This document shows positions 31,794 through 42,226 of a DNA stretch of 43,706 bases, piece by piece; positions within the stretch are counted from its first letter, which is position 1; every line of letters begins with the position of its first letter. The position numbers and the translations under genes were made by a program. This DNA comes from an uncultured Collinsella sp. (lineage in GTDB: Bacteria > Actinomycetota > Coriobacteriia > Coriobacteriales > Coriobacteriaceae): positions 1 to 43,706 of the forward strand of contig CABRIF010000006.1 of assembly GCA_902470925.1 (NCBI GenBank), read 5' to 3'. The notes beneath the pieces were generated by a model that saw only the letters and a list, made by a program, of their open reading frames with translations, did no database searches and was not told where the DNA came from.

Positions 31794-34700
31794 ATGGGAC
31801 CGGGGCCATCACGCCGACAGCGCCGGGCGGGGCTCGTGCCCCGGGCGTTCGCCATCGACATCCGTCGGACCATCACCGGCAACCTCAAGCGGTTCATATC
31901 GCTGTTCGTCATCACGGCGCTGGGCGCCACCATGTTGGTGGGTCTCAAGGCGGCGTGCGACGACCTGCGTGCCACGGCCGACGCCTACTACGATTCCCAG
32001 CGCCTGTTCGACATCTCCGTGCGCTCAACGTTAGGTCTGACCTCAGACGATATCGATGCGCTGGTCGATGTGGAGGGCGTATCGGTCGCCGAGGGCGGCT
32101 ACGAGGAGTCGGCCTATACCGAGGTGGACGGCGCGCGCGAACAGGTTGAGGTGCGCGCCCTGTCGCCGGCGGGCCTCAACGAGCCGCAGGTGGTTGCGGG
32201 GCGCATGCCGCGCGACGCGGGTGAGGTTGCGGTGACGGAGAAGTATCTGGAGGCGAGCGGGAAGCAGCTGGGCGATACCGTGACCTTCGAGGCCAGCGCA
32301 TCGGATGCGAGCGGCGACGATGCGGGCGATGCCGCCGCGGGTGTCGACGGTGATGCCGATGCGGGCGAGGCTGCCGCGGGCGTCGATGCCGCAGCTACCG
32401 GCGACGTAGCTAGCGATACCGCGGCCACCGCCGGCTCAACGGTCGACGCATCCGCATCGTCATCTGCGGTGTTCGAGCAGCGGGAATACACCATCACGGC
32501 GGTGGTACTCGACCCCACCGATGTGAACGCGGGCAGCAAGACCATGTCCTTCCGCAGCTCCACCGCGGCTCCGTACGTCTTTTTCCTGACGCCTGCCGCC
32601 GTGGTTGACCGCAGCGTGTTCACCGTCGCCTACCTGCTGGTTGAGGGAGCTGACGGCCTGGCATCCTATTCCGATGCCTACGAGCGGCGCGTCGATGAGG
32701 TGAAGCAGCGCGTGGAGGAGATCCGCGATGAGCGCGAGCGGGCGCGTACGGATGCGGTGCGCGCCGATGCGACGGGGCAGATCGCCGAGGAACAGCAGGC
32801 GGCCAGCGAGCAGATGGACGCGGCGTCCGCCCAGCTGGAGGCCTCGCAGTCCACGCTCGATGCGGGGCGCTCGCAGCTGGATGCGGCGCAGGGCGAGCTC
32901 GCGGGCGGCACGGCCCGCATCAACCAGGGGTTGCAGCAGCTCGCCGCCGGACTGGGCTGCAGCGTGGACGGGATCGAGCAGGCGCTGACGGCGAAGGCCA
33001 GCCAGCTCGAAAGCGCCGCGCAGCAGCTCGCCGCCGCTCGCGCGCAGCTGACGGCCGCAGGCTCGACGCTCTCCCAGCTGCCCTATGTTGCCAGCGCATG
33101 GCCCGCAGACGCCTGGGGGCGCTTGGTGTCCGCCACGGATGTCGCCCAGGCGCAGCAGGCGGCCTCGGAGGTCTCCGCGGTGCTCGACCCCTTCGTGACC
33201 TCGGCCACCGGGGCGCTCGACGACCTGATCGCCTACGTGGGCTCCGATGCCTTCCGCCAGGCGATGGAAGACGCGAACAACGCCTACGACCGGCTTCCCG
33301 ACAGCATCAAGCAGGCGATCGAGGACGCGCTCGCCCAGGCCCCCGAATCGCTCCGTGCCTTCGTGCGCGGGCTGCTCAGCCAGGAACCCGATGACATCAT
33401 CGCCCAGCTGCAGCAGATCCGCTCGCTGGTGTCGCAGCTGTCTGACCTGGCGCCGGGAATGGTGGAGGTTGTCCGCGGCGAGGTGCAGCTCAAGGACGGC
33501 CGTGCGCAGCTGGCGCAGGCCCAGGCAGCTTACAAGCAGCTTGCGCAGGCTCGCGAGCAGGCCGAGGCGGGCGCCGGCGAGCTGGCGAGCAAGCGCCGTG
33601 AGCTTGAGGAGGGGCAGGCCGAGCTTGATCGGGGCAGCGCCGAGCTCGCGGCGAGCAAGGCCGCCGTCGACGCGCGGTTCGCCACCGCCTATGCCGAGCT
33701 CGACGGCCTTCCGCGCGCCACCTGGTACATCCAGGGGCGCGAGATGCTCGCCAGCTACGCCAGCATCGATTCGGACGCATCCTCGATCGAATCGATCGCC
33801 ACGGTGTTCCCGCTCATCTTCTTCACGGTGGCCGTGCTCATGAGCCTGACGACCGTGACGCGCATGATCGAGGAGGACCGCGGGCTCATCGGCCTCTACA
33901 AGGCCCTGGGCTATGGCCGGGGGCAGATTCTGTTCAAGTACCTCGCCTATGCGGGCGCGGCGTGTCTGACCGGCGGAATCGCAGGCGATATCTTGGGATT
34001 CGTGGTGCTGCCGAAGATCTTGTTCGTCATCTTCGACACCATGTACGCGCTGCCCGATTTCCAGCTGCAGCTGAATGCGCCGCTCGGCGCGGCGGCGATC
34101 GCGCTGTTCGCCGTGGGGATCATGGGCGCCACCGCGCTCAGCTGCCGCCATGCCCTGCGCGAGGTTCCCGCCTCCCTCATGCGCCCGCGCGCCCCGCGGG
34201 CCGGCAAGCGGATCTTGCTCGAGCGCATCGGGCCCGTGTGGCGGCGCCTGGGCTTTTTGAACAAGGTGAGCGCGCGCAACCTGTTCCGCTACAAGAAGCG
34301 CTTCTTCATGACCGTGTTCGGCATCGCGGGCTGCACCGCCCTCATGGTGTGCGGCCTCGGCATCCGCGACACCGTCATCTCGCTCAAGCCGCGCCAGTAC
34401 GGGGAAGCGGGCATCGCACGCTACGACCTGATGGCGGTTACGGCGGACGACGACTTCACGGCGGGAGAGGACGAGCTCGCCGCCACGGGGGCCGTTGAGC
34501 ACATGCTCGAGGCGCGCATCGATACCGTGGCGGTTACGTTCGGCGATGCGCGGGAGTCCATGCAGATCGTGGTGGTGCCGCGCGAGGCCGACCTGTCGCG
34601 CTACGTGGCGCTGGCAAACGATGACGGCGCGGAGCTGAGCGTGCCGCAGGACGGGACGGGCGTGTTGATCACGAAGAACGCCGAGCAGGTGCTGGGGTTC

Positions 34701-35387
34701 TCGGTGGGCGACACGCTCGAGCTCCAGGATTCGAGCATGCGCACAGCCTCGGTGCGCGTCGACGGCGTCACCGTGAACTACCTGGGCAACTTCGTGTTCA
34801 TGACCGAAGACGTCTTTGCCCGGGTATTCGGCGAGACCTGCGTGCCCAACGCCTTCTTGGCGCAGCTTTCCGGCAGCTCGGCCAGCCAGATCGAGCTTGC
34901 CGACACGCTGGCGGCATCGGGCACGTTCGTCTCGGTGAGCTCGACCGCGCAGATCGCCGAGGACTTCTCCTCCAGCTTTCAGATTATCGACGTGGTGGTG
35001 TACGTGGTGACGGTGATGGCCGCCGCGCTGGCCTTCGCCGTGGTGTTTACGCTGTCGAACACGAATATCTCCGAGCGCGAGCGCGAGCTGGCGACCATCA
35101 AGGTACTCGGCTTCCGCCGCCGCGAGGTCCATGTGTATATCAACAAGGAGACGATTGTGCTCACGTTGATCGGCATCGCGGCGGGCTGCCCGATGGGGTA
35201 CGCCATCACGCGCTTCCTCACCTACGTGCTGCGGATGCCGTCGCTGTACTTCGACACGGTGGTCGACCCGCTCACCTATGTGCTCGCAGGTGCGCTGTCG
35301 CTGGTGTTCACGCTGCTCATCTGCACGGTCACCAATCGGAGCCTCGACCGCATCGACATGGTCGGCGCGCTGAAGAGCGCCGAATAG
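31794..35387 (+). CDS. Very large FtsX/MacB-type ABC permease with coiled-coil extracytoplasmic domain
   Basis: A permease of about 1,197 residues. One N-terminal membrane span (RFISLFVITALGATMLV) is followed by an extracytoplasmic region of about 600 residues. That region includes an Asp/Ala-rich insert (residues about 165-225) and long Gln/Ala-rich helices (QQAASEQMDAASAQLEASQS, and similar at about 560-640) that look like coiled coils. Two FtsX domains follow, with spans around residues 670-790 and 1,060-1,190; a second extracytoplasmic domain lies between. The ATG at 31794 is chosen two bases after the ATPase stop; GTG at 31785 is also possible. The fold is clear; the cargo is unknown. 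Confidence 0.88.
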   Translation: MGPGPSRRQRRAGLVPRAFAIDIRRTITGNLKRFISLFVITALGATMLVGLKAACDDLRATADAYYDSQRLFDISVRSTLGLTSDDIDALVDVEGVSVAEGGYEESAYTEVDGAREQVEVRALSPAGLNEPQVVAGRMPRDAGEVAVTEKYLEASGKQLGDTVTFEASASDASGDDAGDAAAGVDGDADAGEAAAGVDAAATGDVASDTAATAGSTVDASASSSAVFEQREYTITAVVLDPTDVNAGSKTMSFRSSTAAPYVFFLTPAAVVDRSVFTVAYLLVEGADGLASYSDAYERRVDEVKQRVEEIRDERERARTDAVRADATGQIAEEQQAASEQMDAASAQLEASQSTLDAGRSQLDAAQGELAGGTARINQGLQQLAAGLGCSVDGIEQALTAKASQLESAAQQLAAARAQLTAAGSTLSQLPYVASAWPADAWGRLVSATDVAQAQQAASEVSAVLDPFVTSATGALDDLIAYVGSDAFRQAMEDANNAYDRLPDSIKQAIEDALAQAPESLRAFVRGLLSQEPDDIIAQLQQIRSLVSQLSDLAPGMVEVVRGEVQLKDGRAQLAQAQAAYKQLAQAREQAEAGAGELASKRRELEEGQAELDRGSAELAASKAAVDARFATAYAELDGLPRATWYIQGREMLASYASIDSDASSIESIATVFPLIFFTVAVLMSLTTVTRMIEEDRGLIGLYKALGYGRGQILFKYLAYAGAACLTGGIAGDILGFVVLPKILFVIFDTMYALPDFQLQLNAPLGAAAIALFAVGIMGATALSCRHALREVPASLMRPRAPRAGKRILLERIGPVWRRLGFLNKVSARNLFRYKKRFFMTVFGIAGCTALMVCGLGIRDTVISLKPRQYGEAGIARYDLMAVTADDDFTAGEDELAATGAVEHMLEARIDTVAVTFGDARESMQIVVVPREADLSRYVALANDDGAELSVPQDGTGVLITKNAEQVLGFSVGDTLELQDSSMRTASVRVDGVTVNYLGNFVFMTEDVFARVFGETCVPNAFLAQLSGSSASQIELADTLAASGTFVSVSSTAQIAEDFSSSFQIIDVVVYVVTVMAAALAFAVVFTLSNTNISERERELATIKVLGFRRREVHVYINKETIVLTLIGIAAGCPMGYAITRFLTYVLRMPSLYFDTVVDPLTYVLAGALSLVFTLLICTVTNRSLDRIDMVGALKSAE

Positions 35388-35419
35388 CCGCGCCGGGCGC
35401 CGTACCGTTGCCGGCGCGG

Positions 35420-35425
35420 TACAAT
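35420..35425 (+). promoter_or_regulatory. Possible -10 box before ogt
   Basis: TACAAT lies 23 bases before the ogt start at 35448, in a 60-base gap after the permease. A -35 is not evident. Confidence 0.35.
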
Positions 35426-35447
35426 GGGCGGCGTGAAAGGGGGTCCC

Positions 35448-36071
35448 ATGATCAGCACTACCTACCGTTCGCCGCTGGGCGACCTCATGATCGTGGCCGA
35501 TGAGCGCGGCTTGGTGCGCTTGCAGTTCGCCGGCAATCCCATGCGGGCACTCGACGGCCAGTTGAATCTGTCGGCGGGCGACCCGTTTGCCGCCTGGTGC
35601 CCGGCGCAGCTCCCGGCAGCGGTGCAGGTGGCGGCCTCCGATGCGGTGTCGGGTGGCATGTCGCTGCAGGGATCGCGCCCCGAGTGCGGGGCGGCGGCCA
35701 GCGTGGTGGAGCGCACCTGGGGATGGCTCAACGCCTATTTTGCCGGCCAGGCGCCTCGATGGGTGCCCCCGCTGAACGTGGAGGGCACGGACTTCCAGCA
35801 TACGGTGTGGGCGGAGCTCATGCGCGTGCCGTATGGACAAACAGCCACCTATGCGGAGCTGGCCGAACGCGTGGGCCGTCGGCGCGGCAGCACGACGGCG
35901 CCGCGGGCGGTGGGCTCGGCTGCGGCGAACAACGCCGTGCAGCTGATCGTGCCCTGCCATCGCATGGTGGGAGCGCATGGCGAGTTGAAGGGGTACGCGG
36001 GTGGCGTTGACCGGCAGCGCGAGCTGCTGGCCTGGGAGCGTCGTCTGCCGGAGGCGCTGCGGGCGCGCTAG
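35448..36071 (+). CDS. ogt: Methylated-DNA-protein-cysteine methyltransferase
   Basis: A 207-residue suicide repair protein that removes O6-alkyl groups from guanine. The acceptor is Cys170 in VPCHRMVG; the helix-turn-helix region VPYGQTATYAELAERVG and the C-terminal GYAGGVDRQRELLAWE are intact. The N-terminal domain (YRSPLGDLMIVADERGLVRLQF) is separated from the second half by about 45 residues more than usual, an Ala-rich segment with several Cys. AAAGGGGG lies before the start at 35448. It is convergent with dxs, and the two stop codons touch. Confidence 0.92.
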   Translation: MISTTYRSPLGDLMIVADERGLVRLQFAGNPMRALDGQLNLSAGDPFAAWCPAQLPAAVQVAASDAVSGGMSLQGSRPECGAAASVVERTWGWLNAYFAGQAPRWVPPLNVEGTDFQHTVWAELMRVPYGQTATYAELAERVGRRRGSTTAPRAVGSAAANNAVQLIVPCHRMVGAHGELKGYAGGVDRQRELLAWERRLPEALRAR

Positions 36072-38057
36072 CTATCCTCGGCGCACGTCCGCGAGCATCG
36101 CCAGGGCCTCATCGACGATCGCCTCGACGGTGATGCCGCAGCGACGCAGCAGCTCGGCGGGGTCAACGCGGTCGGGGAAACCCTTGGGGATGCCGTAGCA
36201 GCGCACGCGCACGGGTGCGGGCCCGAGCCGCCGCGCAACCTGCTCGCCCCAGCCGCCTTCGAGCACCCCGTCCTCCAAGGTGAGCACAACGGCGTGGCGC
36301 ACCGCGACGTCGGCAAGCGTACCCTCATCCAGCTCGGTGGCAAAGCGCGGGTCGATGAGCGTGGCGTTGATGCCGTGTGCAGACAGCGCGCCTGTAACCT
36401 GTTCGCCCAGCGTGAAGAAGCTGCCCAAGGCGAGCACGGCGATATCGGCCCCGTGGCGAACGGTGTGCCAGGCGGGCGTGCAAAACGCGGTGCCGGGCGC
36501 GGGCGCAAGTGCGGGGCGCGAGGTGGCGCGGGTCCCCGGGACCCGGATGACCACCGGCCGCTCGCGCTGGCTGAGGGCCCAGCCGAGCATGGCAAGATAC
36601 TCCTCGCGGCAAACCGGGGCCAGGCAGGTGAGGTGGGGGAGCGAACCCAGCATCGCGAGGTCGAAATAGCTCAGATGCGTGGCGTCGGTGTTGCCGAACA
36701 CCGAGGCGCCGAAGTCGAGGATCGTGGCCGGGGCTGCGTTCAGGCACAGGTCGTGCCACAGCTCGTCGTAGGCGCGCTGCATGAACACGCCGTAGAGGCC
36801 GAGGACCGGCTTGGCGCCGCCGCGTGCCAGGCCGGTGGCAAACGTCACCGCGTGCTCCTCGGCAATGCCCACGTCCACGAACTGCGCGCCGGCCTGCCGG
36901 CGGCGTTCGGGCGTGAAGCCCATGATGTAGGGGGTGGCAGCCGAGATGGCGATCACGGACGGGTCGTGCGCCATGCGCTCAAGCAGGTAGGTTCCGGTGA
37001 GGTCGGCGTAGGTGGGAGCGTCGGCGCCCGGTGCGGCGGGCGCGCCGGGGGCCGACGGGGCCGACACGGCGGGTGCCTGGGCGGATGACGGAGCTGCGAC
37101 CTGGGTGGATGCGTCGACGGTGGCCGACGGGGCAGCGGCGCTCGCGGCGGCTTCAGTGCTCGGCGGCGTGGCGGCGCTGGTGCCATTCGCCTTCGCCGAA
37201 CCCTGAACCGGGCTCTTCACCTGGGCCGATCCGTGGCGCGGTCGCAGCTCACCGGTCTGCATGTCGAACGGCCCCACGTGGTGCCAGCCTTCCGGCTCGC
37301 GCAGGGCGGGGTCGTAGCCGGCTCCCTTGGTGGTGCAGATGTGCAGCACCACCGGATGGTCGGTGCCGGCAAGCGCGGCCAGCTCCCGCTCAAGGAGCGC
37401 CACATCGTTGCCCTCGCGCACAAACCGGTAGTCGAGCCCCAGGGCGCGGAAGATATTGTGCGGCGCTTGGCCGTTCGTGGCGCGCAGCTGCGCCAGGCTG
37501 CGGTACACGCCGCCGTGGTTTTCGGCGATCGACCAGTCGTTATCGTTGACGACGACGATCACGCCGGTGTTGAGTTCGGCCAGCGCATCGAGGCCCTCGA
37601 AGGCGAGGCCGCCCGAGAGCGACCCGTCGCCGATCACGGCCACGACATCGTGGTGCTCGCCTGCCGCATCGCGGGCCTTGGCCATACCGCATGCCAGGCT
37701 GATTGAGGTTGACGTGTGTCCCATCGAGAACAGGTCGTGCTCGGATTCTGCGGGGTTCGAAAACCCGGAAAGCGTGCCGAACAGCGCGGGGTCCAGATAA
37801 TAGGGAGCGCGCCCGGTGAGCATCTTATGAGTATAGGTTTGGTGCGAGACGTCGAAGATGAACTTGTCGACCGGGGAGGTGAAGACGCGATGCATGGCCA
37901 CGATGAGCTCGACGGCGCCGAGGTTCGAACCGATGTGCCCGCCTACGGCCGCTGAGCTGGTGAGGATGGCTCGCCGGATTTCGGCGCACAGTTCGGGCAG
38001 GTCTTGCGCCGAAAGCGCCTGGACGTCGGCGGGGGATGTGATGCGCTCTAGCAGCAT
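36072..38057 (-). CDS. dxs: 1-deoxy-D-xylulose-5-phosphate synthase with low-complexity insert
   Basis: A 661-residue thiamine-diphosphate enzyme that starts the non-mevalonate isoprenoid pathway. VGGHIGSNLGAVELIVAMH, FDVSHQTYTHKMLTGR and the ThDP motif GDGSLSGGLAFEGLD...NDNDWSI are clear in the first domain; the second has FVDVGIAEEHAVTFATGLA. Residues about 277-349 (nt 37011-37225) are an Ala/Pro/Ser-rich insert in the linker between the two domains. Without it the length would be about 590, a short Dxs. The ATG at 38057 is the likely start; GGGGAGG is 14 bases upstream, rather far. It is divergent from the amino-acid transporter. Confidence 0.93.
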   Translation of the reverse strand: MLLERITSPADVQALSAQDLPELCAEIRRAILTSSAAVGGHIGSNLGAVELIVAMHRVFTSPVDKFIFDVSHQTYTHKMLTGRAPYYLDPALFGTLSGFSNPAESEHDLFSMGHTSTSISLACGMAKARDAAGEHHDVVAVIGDGSLSGGLAFEGLDALAELNTGVIVVVNDNDWSIAENHGGVYRSLAQLRATNGQAPHNIFRALGLDYRFVREGNDVALLERELAALAGTDHPVVLHICTTKGAGYDPALREPEGWHHVGPFDMQTGELRPRHGSAQVKSPVQGSAKANGTSAATPPSTEAAASAAAPSATVDASTQVAAPSSAQAPAVSAPSAPGAPAAPGADAPTYADLTGTYLLERMAHDPSVIAISAATPYIMGFTPERRRQAGAQFVDVGIAEEHAVTFATGLARGGAKPVLGLYGVFMQRAYDELWHDLCLNAAPATILDFGASVFGNTDATHLSYFDLAMLGSLPHLTCLAPVCREEYLAMLGWALSQRERPVVIRVPGTRATSRPALAPAPGTAFCTPAWHTVRHGADIAVLALGSFFTLGEQVTGALSAHGINATLIDPRFATELDEGTLADVAVRHAVVLTLEDGVLEGGWGEQVARRLGPAPVRVRCYGIPKGFPDRVDPAELLRRCGITVEAIVDEALAMLADVRRG

Positions 38058-38397
38058 AGCGTTCGAAAGGACCTCCCCAACCCGTTGGCGTTCGCGCACG
38101 CGCCCGGTCGGGTCGTGCAACACATGAGAGTACCAGTTTCGCACATGCGGGTGATGGAGATATGGCGCAGCGGTCGATGCGATGCTTGCGGTGCCGAGCC
38201 GCGCGGAGGCAGTGGGTCGGTTGTGAAGATTTGTTTCCGTTTCAATAAACCTATTAACCTCTAAAACTTATTGGTAATATGACTGTTACAAAATGACGCG
38301 AACGGGGAATAAGGGGCCGTAAGCGTTTTTCGTAACGTATCATCTGTGTACAAGCGCTGCTGGAACTCGGGCCGGCAGCCCAGGGAAAGGATCTCGT
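38058..38397. promoter_or_regulatory. Divergent promoter region of dxs and the amino-acid importer
   Basis: This 340-base gap contains an unusually AT-rich patch at 38221-38300. TGGTAATAT (38272-38280) resembles an extended -10. Near 38320-38340 is a dyad-like CGTAAGCG-TTTTT-CGTAACG. No gene is seen. Confidence 0.45.
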
Positions 38398-39387
38398 ATG
38401 AGTACATCCTCACGTCACGAGTTCATCTTCAACCGCCGCCAGGTGCTCGGCATGGGCGCACTCGGTGGTGTTGCCGCGCTCGGCCTGTCGGCCTGCGGCG
38501 CCGAGCCTGCGTCCACGTCCAACGGCTCCGCCTCCGGCAGTGCTGAGGAAGACGAGGCCGTTGCGCTCGACACCGACGCGTATGACAAGCTGGTGGCCGC
38601 CGGCTCCGTTGCCGATGGCGATACGGTTGCGGGCAGCACGTGGGCCACGAAGATCAAGGACGCCGGCAGCATCCGCCTGGGCGTGGTGCAGACCTCCTCG
38701 CTGTTCAGCCTGCTGAACGAGAAGGACGGCAAGCTGCGCGGCTTCGACGCGGGCCTCTCCCAGCTGCTGACGCGCTACATCCTGGGGGACGAGAGCAAGT
38801 TCGAGACCACGCAGGTCACCTCCGACACGCGCGAGTCGGTCTTGCAGAACGACCAGGTGGACGCCGTGTTCGCCACCTATTCCATCACCGAGGACCGCAA
38901 GAAGCTCATCTCCTTCGCCGGTCCGTACTACACCAGCCAGCAGTCGGTGCTCGTGCTTAAGGACAACGACGACATCACGGGCGTGGACGACCTGGCCGGC
39001 AAGAGCGTGGCCGTGCAGTCCGGCTCCACCGGCCCCTCCATCATGGAGGAGCTCGTGCCCGACGCGAAGCTGCAGGAGTTCAAGACCGACGAGGAGGCTC
39101 GCAGCGCCCTGCTGCAGAAGCGCGTGGACGCCTACGTGATCGACACGAACATGCTGCTCGGCTCCATGATCAAGCAGCCGGGCAAGTACAAGCTCGCCGG
39201 CGATCCGTTCGGCCCCGAGGACTTCTACGGCATCGGTCTGCCGCTCGACTCGGACGGCGTGGCCTTCGTCAACGACTTCCTGTCCAAGATCGAGCAGGAC
39301 GGCACCTGGGAAGAGCTCTGGAAGATCTGCATCGGCGATCGCGCCGGGGTCTCCGAGGTGCCCACGCCGCCGACGATCGGCGCGTAA
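38398..39387 (+). CDS. Polar amino-acid ABC transporter substrate-binding lipoprotein (glutamate/glutamine type)
   Basis: A 329-residue family 3 solute-binding protein. The N-terminus carries NRRQVLG, a twin-arginine-like motif at residues 12-18, and a lipobox LSAC with Cys33, so it is probably Tat-exported and lipid-anchored. A Ser/Gly/Glu-rich linker follows. The binding domain shows IRLGVVQTSSLFSL, LRGFDAGLSQLLTRYIL and VNDFLSKIEQDGTWEELWKICIGD. It heads an importer with two permeases and an ATPase. The exact amino acid cannot be told; GluB-like is the best guess. Confidence 0.9.
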   Translation: MSTSSRHEFIFNRRQVLGMGALGGVAALGLSACGAEPASTSNGSASGSAEEDEAVALDTDAYDKLVAAGSVADGDTVAGSTWATKIKDAGSIRLGVVQTSSLFSLLNEKDGKLRGFDAGLSQLLTRYILGDESKFETTQVTSDTRESVLQNDQVDAVFATYSITEDRKKLISFAGPYYTSQQSVLVLKDNDDITGVDDLAGKSVAVQSGSTGPSIMEELVPDAKLQEFKTDEEARSALLQKRVDAYVIDTNMLLGSMIKQPGKYKLAGDPFGPEDFYGIGLPLDSDGVAFVNDFLSKIEQDGTWEELWKICIGDRAGVSEVPTPPTIGA

Positions 39388-39462
39388 GGGCAAACGCGCG
39401 AGGGTGCGATGCCCGGCAATGCGGGCGCCGCGCCGCTTTAAGGCTGTACGGCCGTGTTCGAT

Positions 39463-39490
39463 GGGGTCCGACCGCGCTGCGGCGGACCCC
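39463..39490 (+). terminator. Hairpin between binding protein and first permease
   Basis: GGGGTCCG (39463-39470) pairs perfectly with CGGACCCC (39483-39490). It ends about 20 bases before the permease start. In many importers such a structure lowers downstream expression and leaves binding protein in excess. Confidence 0.55.
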
Positions 39491-39510
39491 GTTCATTCGA
39501 GGGGGTATCC

Positions 39511-40170
39511 ATGGGGCTCTCGGAGCTTCTCTCCACATACGGGCAGAACTATCTCGATGCGCTGCTGGCCACCTGGAGCATGACGGCCGTGTGCTTCGTG
39601 TTCGTGATGGTGCTGGCGGTTGCCGTCACGGTGCTGCGCGTGTCCCCGTTCAAGCCGCTGCGGTGGCTGGGCGACCTGTACGTGCAGGTGTTCCGCAACA
39701 TCCCGGGCGTGTCGCTGCTGATTATCATCGTCTACGCGCTGCCCAATCTGAACCTGGTGCTGGAGTACCGCACCTGCGTGATCGTGACGGTGATCTTGGT
39801 GGCGTCGGCCTTCGGGTCCGAGAACTTCATGACCGGCATCAACACGATCGGTGTCGGCCAGATCGAGGCTGCCCGCTCGATCGGCCTGTCCTTCGGCCAA
39901 ATCCTGCGCCGCATCGTGATTCCGCAGGCGCTGCGCACCACGGTGCTGCCCATGACGAACCTGCTGATCGCGGTTCTGCTGTCGACCTCGCTGGGTTCCC
40001 AGGTCCCGCTGACGCCGCCTGAGCTCACCGGTGTCGTCTCCTATATCAACACGCGGAGCACCGGCGGCATCCTGGCCTTTGCCATCGCGGCGGCGGGCTA
40101 CGCACTGACGGCCGTGGCTATTGGGTTCGTGGGCAATCGCATCGACCGGAAGGTGAGGATCGCACGATGA
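39511..40170 (+). CDS. Amino-acid ABC transporter permease (GluC-like)
   Basis: A 219-residue permease of the His/Glu/Gln/Arg family with about five spans. The N-terminal TWSMTAVCFVFVMVLAVAVTVLR, QVFRNIPGVSLLIIIVYALP and the EAA loop (GVGQIEAARSIGLSFGQILR) are typical. GAGGGGG lies five bases before the ATG at 39511. Its stop overlaps the start of the second permease by four bases (ATGA), so the two are translated together and probably form a heterodimer. Confidence 0.92.
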   Translation: MGLSELLSTYGQNYLDALLATWSMTAVCFVFVMVLAVAVTVLRVSPFKPLRWLGDLYVQVFRNIPGVSLLIIIVYALPNLNLVLEYRTCVIVTVILVASAFGSENFMTGINTIGVGQIEAARSIGLSFGQILRRIVIPQALRTTVLPMTNLLIAVLLSTSLGSQVPLTPPELTGVVSYINTRSTGGILAFAIAAAGYALTAVAIGFVGNRIDRKVRIAR

Positions 40171-41024
40171 GCGTATCGAAGCAAGTCGCCTCGTTCAGCA
40201 TGCGCGACGCCCTGTACGAGGAGCCGGGTCCCAAAACGAGGCGACGGATCCGCATCGGCACGGGTGTCGCGGCGATCGCGGTCGCGGCGCTGCTGGGCCT
40301 CGTGGTCTACCAGTTCTGGGCAACCGGCCAGCTCGATCCGCGGTACTGGGTCTTCTTCACCTGGCCGAGCACTTGGAGTTTTCTGCTTGCCGGCCTTGAA
40401 GGGACGCTCAAGGTGTCCATCACCGCCGGGGCGATCGCGCTGGTGCTGGGTCTTGCCCTCATGCTGGGGCGTATCAGCGGCATCCGTCCGCTGGCGGCGC
40501 TGTGTCGCGTGGTGACCGACTTCTTCCGCGGTGTGCCGAGCCTGCTGCTGATCTACTTCTTTTTCCTGGTGATTCCCCAGTATGGCATCAAGATGCCGGC
40601 GTTTTGGATGATCGCGCTGCCGGTGGCGCTCGCGGCGTCCGGCGTGCTCGCCGAGGTGCTGCGTGCCGGCGTGCAGGCGGTCCCGCGCGGGCAGACCGAG
40701 GCGGCGCTCGCGTTGGGCATGCGGCCGTTCCGCGTGACGCTGCGCATCGTGCTGCCTCAGGCCATCCGCTACGTGATCCCCTCGCTGATCTCGCAGCTGG
40801 TGGTCGTGGTGAAGGATACGACCGTGGCTTACGTGGTGAGCTATCCGGACATGCTGCAGAACGCGCGCGTGCTCATCACCAACTACGACGCGCTCGTTTC
40901 CACCTACTTGGTGATTGCGGTCATCTATATCCTTTTGAACTTCGCCATCAACCAGCTGTCGGTATACGTTTCGCGCCGTACCGGTGTGCAGGTGGTCGAT
41001 CGCCTCGCAACCGACCCCTCCTAG
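40167..41024 (+). CDS. Amino-acid ABC transporter permease (GluD-like)
   Basis: A 285-residue permease. A cytoplasmic N-terminus of about 28 residues (YEEPGPKTRRRIRIG) precedes a span (VAAIAVAALLGLVVYQFW); the conserved LAGLEGTLKVSITAGAIALVLG, FFRGVPSLLLIYFFFLVIP and EAA loop (RGQTEAALALGMRPFRVTLR) follow. It overlaps the first permease by four bases. The ATPase lies 248 bases downstream, an unusually wide gap for such an operon. Confidence 0.92.
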   Translation: MSVSKQVASFSMRDALYEEPGPKTRRRIRIGTGVAAIAVAALLGLVVYQFWATGQLDPRYWVFFTWPSTWSFLLAGLEGTLKVSITAGAIALVLGLALMLGRISGIRPLAALCRVVTDFFRGVPSLLLIYFFFLVIPQYGIKMPAFWMIALPVALAASGVLAEVLRAGVQAVPRGQTEAALALGMRPFRVTLRIVLPQAIRYVIPSLISQLVVVVKDTTVAYVVSYPDMLQNARVLITNYDALVSTYLVIAVIYILLNFAINQLSVYVSRRTGVQVVDRLATDPS

Positions 41025-41272
41025 CGCGCAGGAGCGGTTGGGCGTACGGTGGTCGCACCTGGGCGCCCGCGTTTGCTTGCGTTTTTCGGGCGCGCGTGTG
41101 TTTGCTCGTCCGTTCGCGCCGCGCCCGCCGCCGCCCGTACCTTGTGCGACGCGTCTGCTGCCAGCGCCCACGTCCCGGATACCCTGCCTGTCGCCGGCGT
41201 AGCGCGCGGCGATATGATCTGTCCGCCCCGTTTTCGTTCCTTTGCCGAACCCTCTTCGAGAATGGATGCACC

Positions 41273-42028
<756 letters not shown>

Positions 42029-42226
42029 ATCGGTCGGCTCGCATCACGGCCTGCCCTGTGGCGGCCGGCTGCGTTTGCTCGCCGGTTACGTGGCTTCGAT
42101 GAGGACAAACCGCGCGTGCGCAGCACCCGTGAACACGGCCTGCGCGCGGCGTGCCCGCATGGGAGCAACAGGGCGCATACTGTATCCGCTGCATCTGCAT
42201 AGCATCTATTTAGGAGGAGCACTGCC

